DNA of 9,513 nucleotides, taken from NCBI GenBank assembly GCA_007134665.1, contig SLKH01000166.1:1-9513 (forward strand), given 5' to 3'. How positions within the stretch are numbered: position 1 is the stretch's first letter; every line of letters begins with the position of its first letter. Position numbers and translations under genes: made by a program. Under the pieces are notes generated by a model. It was not told the origin of the DNA. It made no database searches and worked only from the letters and a program-made list of their open reading frames with translations. Of this stretch, positions 6,737 through 9,513 are shown piece after piece. This stretch comes from Balneolaceae bacterium (GTDB lineage Bacteria; Bacteroidota; Rhodothermia; Balneolales; Balneolaceae).

Positions 6737-7612
6737 ATGATATCAAAAGACATTCTAAAGAAAGTCCGCAAGCTTGAAATTCAAACCAAAGGACTTGTTA
6801 ATAATATATTTGGAGGTGAATATCAATCAGCTTTCAAAGGCAGAGGTATGGAATTTTCAGAAGTAAGGGCATATTCCTACGGAGATGATGTCAGGCAAAT
6901 TGACTGGAATGTAACAGCAAGAAATGGAGAGCCATATATAAAAATATTTGAAGAAGAACGTGAACAGATACTCATGTTGTGCGTTGATATTTCACCAAGT
7001 GGTTTTTTTGGATCATTGTCCCAAACCAAAATGGAACTTGCGATAGAACTTTCAGCTGTACTCGCATTCAGTGCCATAAAAAATGGTGATAAAGTAGGCC
7101 TTGTGCTGTTCAGTGATCACATTGAAAAAGTGATTCCCCCAAAAAAAGGAAGAACACATGTTTTACGTCTGATCAGAGAACTTCTGACTATAAAACCTAC
7201 AGGTAAACGTACTGATATTGCTGAGGCTCTCGGATATGTAAACCGGCTGCTCGACAGAAGAGCTATCATTGTGCTGGCATCTGATTTTGAAGATTCTGAC
7301 TTTGACAAGCAATTAAAAATCACTAACAGGAAGCATGATCTTGTCAACATCATTATCCATGATGAGCATGAAGAATATTTACCGAATATGGGTTTAATCC
7401 CTTTTACCGATCCCGAAACAGGAGATGAGATCCTGATCGACACCTCGAGCAAGAAAGTGAGAAATGCCTTCAGAGCTCGCAGGCTGAAAAAAAGAGCCGA
7501 CTTAAAAGAAAAATTTCTGAAATCAAAAATAGATTCAATTGAAGTAAAAACGAATCATTCTTATGTGAAGCCACTGATCAATTTCTTTCACCGGCGCTTG
7601 CAGCGCTACTGA
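6737..7612 (+). CDS. DUF58 domain protein with a vWA-like MIDAS site
   Basis: A 291-residue protein of the DUF58 family, often encoded beside MoxR-type AAA+ ATPases and Bat (aerotolerance) proteins and thought to help in cofactor insertion or complex assembly at the membrane. The family block runs from GRGMEFSEVRAYSYGDD (35-51) through RQIDWNVTARNGEPYIKIF (53-71). A von Willebrand A-like domain follows with a full metal site: DISPS (84-88), Thr159 in KRTDI, and Asp183 in ASDF. No transmembrane helix is visible. The basic C-terminal tail (about 240-291, RRLKKRADLKEKF) may contact membrane or nucleic acid. No MoxR gene lies upstream; the neighbour there is divergent ald. The last 11 codons, counting the stop, overlap the M23 gene on the other strand by 35 bases. 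The family is sure; the cellular role is inferred from relatives. Confidence 0.93.
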   Translation: MISKDILKKVRKLEIQTKGLVNNIFGGEYQSAFKGRGMEFSEVRAYSYGDDVRQIDWNVTARNGEPYIKIFEEEREQILMLCVDISPSGFFGSLSQTKMELAIELSAVLAFSAIKNGDKVGLVLFSDHIEKVIPPKKGRTHVLRLIRELLTIKPTGKRTDIAEALGYVNRLLDRRAIIVLASDFEDSDFDKQLKITNRKHDLVNIIIHDEHEEYLPNMGLIPFTDPETGDEILIDTSSKKVRNAFRARRLKKRADLKEKFLKSKIDSIEVKTNHSYVKPLINFFHRRLQRY

Positions 7613-8873
7613 TCGATTCAAGTGGTATCGAACCGATCAAATCCAGTTCTCTTTCATAATAACTGATCAGATCCTGAAACTCTTCAATATAAACTTCATC
7701 AAGGCTTTCAGATGCCGGTAATTCTACAGTAAGGGAATTAACCGGGCGATCGTGTACATACAAACGGTAACATACATGAGGGCCGGTAGCCAGGCCGGTT
7801 GCTCCAACATACCCGATAACCTGTCCCTGTTCCACCCTCACACCCCTTCTGATACCAGGAGCAAATCCATTCATATGAAGGTAAGCGGTTCGATATACAT
7901 CATTATGTCGTATCTGTACGATATTTCCATTACCTCCCCGGTATTGGGCTTCTGTGACAACTCCATCTCCCACTGCAATTATTGGTGTTCCCCTTGCAGC
8001 AGCATAGTCTACACCGTGATGAGGCCTTCTTTCTCTGAGAATCGGATGCAATCGGCTATTAGAGAACCCGGAACTCACACGCTGGTTATATTCAAAGGGA
8101 GCTTTAAGAAGGGCTCTCTCCATACTGTCACCCTCTTCATTGAAATAGCCGGACCTGGTACCATTATCATATTTGAATGCCCGTAGCTGCCTGCCCCGAT
8201 AGTTAAATTCGGCGGCATGAACATCACCGATTCCATAAAAATCATCTCCAACATAAAGTTCATCATAAATCACCTTAAAGCTGTCTCCCGTTCGAAGAGA
8301 AAAGAAGTCTACTTCCCATGCATAAATCTCTGCGATAGCTGATCCGAGCAGTTGTGTCATCCCATCACGTTGAAGTGCTTCATATAATGAAGTTTCAATG
8401 ACTCCGCTGGCAGTACGCTCTACTACTGTTAATTCATGCTGATCTCTTTTCACTTCAACTTCGTCATTCTCCCAATTCATCACCATATAATGCAGCCTGC
8501 TGAGATTCCATACCATTGCTACAGCATCACCATCTTTCTTATAAATGTGAAATGATTGCCCTGGCCGCATTCTGCGAAGATCGGCATAGCCCGAAGCAGC
8601 CCGCTGAATCAAATCAATCTGAACTGGTGTGATATCATATCTGCGAAGAATTAAATATAAATTATCATTTCTTCTGATAGTGCCGGACTCAATCGAATAT
8701 TCACCCTGTTTAAAACCAAAGTCGTCAAGTGATGGCGCCGGTAAAATCTCTTCGATTTGTTCAAGAGATATCATTTCAATTTCATCCCCATTTATATCTC
8801 TTGTGTTCTCGCAATTAATCAGAGTAAATAAAAGTAATGTACATACAATAATTCCGGCCAGAATTCTTTGCAT
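7578..8873 (-). CDS. M23 family metallopeptidase (OapA/Csd3-like), probable lipoprotein
   Basis: A 431-residue envelope protein expected to cut peptidoglycan cross-links. An N-terminal hydrophobic stretch ends in LINC, so Cys21 may be lipid-modified, although Asn before the Cys is not the usual lipobox. Residues 60-135 look LysM/OapA-like (RPGQSFHIYKKDGD), and 150-255 match the inhibitory or linker domain of Csd3/MepM relatives. The catalytic M23 domain (about 265-382) has HHGVD (285-289, zinc ligands His285 and Asp289), YLHM (331-334, His333) and TGPHVCYRL (363-371). The last motif normally reads HxH; here His366 is kept but the second, zinc-binding His is Cys368. A Ser/Ala-rich tail follows. 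The gene is convergent with the DUF58 gene (35-base overlap) and divergent from the BatD-like gene. Family membership is sure; whether the Cys variant is active is open. Confidence 0.92.
   Translation of the reverse strand: MQRILAGIIVCTLLLFTLINCENTRDINGDEIEMISLEQIEEILPAPSLDDFGFKQGEYSIESGTIRRNDNLYLILRRYDITPVQIDLIQRAASGYADLRRMRPGQSFHIYKKDGDAVAMVWNLSRLHYMVMNWENDEVEVKRDQHELTVVERTASGVIETSLYEALQRDGMTQLLGSAIAEIYAWEVDFFSLRTGDSFKVIYDELYVGDDFYGIGDVHAAEFNYRGRQLRAFKYDNGTRSGYFNEEGDSMERALLKAPFEYNQRVSSGFSNSRLHPILRERRPHHGVDYAAARGTPIIAVGDGVVTEAQYRGGNGNIVQIRHNDVYRTAYLHMNGFAPGIRRGVRVEQGQVIGYVGATGLATGPHVCYRLYVHDRPVNSLTVELPASESLDEVYIEEFQDLISYYERELDLIGSIPLESISSAASAGERN
7594..7639. repeat. Two hairpins at the shared 3' end of the DUF58 and M23 genes
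   Basis: GCGCT-TGC-AGCGC (7594-7606) is a perfect 5-base stem inside both coding sequences. Directly after it, TGATCGATTC (7610-7619, beginning with the DUF58 stop codon) pairs with GAACCGATCA (7630-7639) at 9 of 10 positions across a 10-base loop. Neither is followed by a T tract on either strand. They could stabilise or end the convergent transcripts, but coding constraint or chance also explains them. Confidence 0.4.
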
Positions 8874-8893
8874 ACGTTTTGCAGATAAGTTAG

Positions 8894-8905
8894 AACGTTA
8901 ACGTT
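8894..8905. promoter_or_regulatory. 12-base perfect palindrome AACGTTAACGTT
   Basis: AACGTT is repeated directly, and the whole is its own reverse complement. It lies 20-32 bases upstream of the M23 start codon, so it would sit in the leader or near the promoter of that gene. A dimeric regulator site is the simplest reading. No known regulator is assigned. Confidence 0.45.
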
Positions 8906-8951
8906 GGGGTAATGGTAGTTTTTATAGTTTTACTAACTTAATAAAGTAAGA

Positions 8952-8972
8952 TCACATTTTCAGTAAATGTGA
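8952..8972. repeat. 8-5-8 inverted repeat TCACATTT-N5-AAATGTGA
   Basis: Perfect 8-base arms around TCAGT, about 80 bases upstream of the M23 start and 215 upstream of the BatD-like start. The half-sites resemble CRP half-sites but in the opposite orientation (CRP is TGTGA-N6-TCACA), so this is not a CRP site. It could be an operator, or a hairpin: a T-rich stretch follows on the plus strand after a few bases. Confidence 0.4.
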
Positions 8973-9186
8973 CAAGATTTTTAAAATTTTACCCGTATTT
9001 AAATTTGGCCGGACAAAAAAGCTGAGTTCCTCTGAGGTCATGAAAATTGACGAGTGCTGTGGAACTAACATTCGAAACTTATAATTAAGCCGGGAATATT
9101 GAAATAACCTTTTTCTATCTCTGATTTTAGTATTATCATTTATGGCTGATTAAAAATATTTCTACTGACGGTACGTATCACTAACC

Positions 9187-9513
9187 ATGTATCGAAGATT
9201 TTTGGTAAGATCTACATTTATTCTGTTACTGCTTTCTGGAGTAGTTACCAATTCAATTGCTCAGGAACTTCATACCTATACAGACAGGGATTCTGTCCGT
9301 GCTGGTGAAGTGATTAACTATACTCTTGTCTTAAATACTTCGGAAGAGTACGGTTCAGCCAATTTTCCGGATGAATCTCATTTTAACGAAAACGATCTTA
9401 TACTTATCAATCGTGAACGTCATCGTATTTCTGCGATACGTGACAGTGTTGTCTATACTCTGCAGAATTTCAGTACAGAAGATTTTCAAATCCCGAGAAT
9501 GCCAGTTGAACTG
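9187..9513 (+). CDS. Exported protein, N-terminal fragment, BatD-like (cut by window end)
   Basis: The reading frame opens with ATG at 9187 and stays open for 109 codons to the window end. It begins with a clear Sec signal peptide: basic MYRRFLVR, a hydrophobic core (about 10-21), and probable cleavage after Ala25 (SIA|Q). The mature part reads TYTDRDSVRAGEVINYTLVL (31-50), then FPDESHF (60-66), and later YTLQNF and IPRMPVEL. This pattern (an opening strand, an early AGE turn, then a beta-sandwich with an 'IP.MPVEL' strand) resembles the N-terminal domain of BatD and related periplasmic proteins encoded near DUF58 and vWA genes. The nearby DUF58 gene supports this, though an antisense M23 gene lies between. 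The start is chosen for the signal peptide; there is no Shine-Dalgarno sequence. A gene here is likely; the BatD assignment is tentative. Confidence 0.6.
   Translation, partial: MYRRFLVRSTFILLLLSGVVTNSIAQELHTYTDRDSVRAGEVINYTLVLNTSEEYGSANFPDESHFNENDLILINRERHRISAIRDSVVYTLQNFSTEDFQIPRMPVEL

Larger units (their letters stand above)
8874..9186. promoter_or_regulatory. Divergent promoter region between the M23 gene and the BatD-like gene
   Basis: A 313-base AT-rich spacer that must hold the promoters of the minus-strand M23 gene and the plus-strand exported-protein gene. I see no gene in it; the longest small frames (for example 14 codons near 9040) have no support. It carries a 12-base perfect palindrome and an 8-5-8 inverted repeat, listed separately, both on the M23 side. 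TATGGCTGATTAA at 9141-9153 loosely resembles the GGCTG-TAAT stretches in front of lysS and the DUF58 gene. No clear promoter box was identified. Confidence 0.55.

Noticed and set aside
7752..8266. Open frames overlapping the M23 gene: a 144-codon one on the plus strand and a 63-codon one in another minus-strand frame
   Set aside because: They lie within the strongly supported M23 coding sequence and show no recognisable protein features; they follow from its codon use.
8952..8972. CRP site
   Set aside because: The half-sites are in the reverse order (TCACA first, TGTGA second) compared with the CRP consensus.

Overview
This looks like an ordinary chromosomal stretch from a Gram-negative member of the Bacteroidota/Balneolota side of the FCB group. 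The evidence is the Bacteroidota-like lysyl-tRNA synthetase, a LolC/FtsX-type permease with no ATPase gene beside it, a DUF58 (Bat-locus type) protein, and almost no Shine-Dalgarno sequences in front of the genes. The coding DNA has moderate GC and the spacers are AT-rich. The phylum assignment is inferred from protein flavour, not from a marker search. I see no rRNA, tRNA, CRISPR array, insertion sequence, integrase, phage gene or plasmid function.

Left part (170-1676, minus strand): a two-gene unit in which a 4'-phosphopantetheinyl transferase is followed by a Rossmann/DUF2520 protein overlapping it by 8 bases. Across a 115-base divergent spacer comes lysS (1792-3324, plus), then a LolC/LolE/FtsX-type lipoprotein-export permease (3536-4762, plus). 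A small cold shock protein (4984-5193, plus) follows, with a long leader and a textbook intrinsic terminator.

Middle (5295-6413, minus): alanine dehydrogenase, with all the known catalytic residues in place. It is separated from the plus-strand DUF58 gene (6737-7612) by a 323-base divergent spacer that holds three small palindromes, one of them close to an FNR/CRP-family half-site pair.

Right part: the DUF58 gene runs tail-to-tail into a minus-strand M23 peptidase gene (7578-8873), and their coding sequences overlap by 35 bases. Beyond a second divergent spacer of 313 bases, which holds a 12-base perfect palindrome and an 8-5-8 inverted repeat, the start of an exported protein (9187 onward, plus) is cut by the window edge. 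Its N-terminus resembles BatD-type proteins.

How the genes relate: most are housekeeping functions (tRNA charging, carrier-protein activation, alanine/pyruvate balance, lipoprotein transport, cold-shock RNA chaperone). The DUF58, M23 and BatD-like genes form an envelope-related group that looks like a Bat/CoxE-type locus split by an antisense peptidase. No clearly new system is visible. The points most worth a second look are the His-to-Cys change at the zinc-binding HxH motif of the M23 peptidase, the 35-base convergent overlap with its hairpins, and the palindromes in the two divergent spacers.
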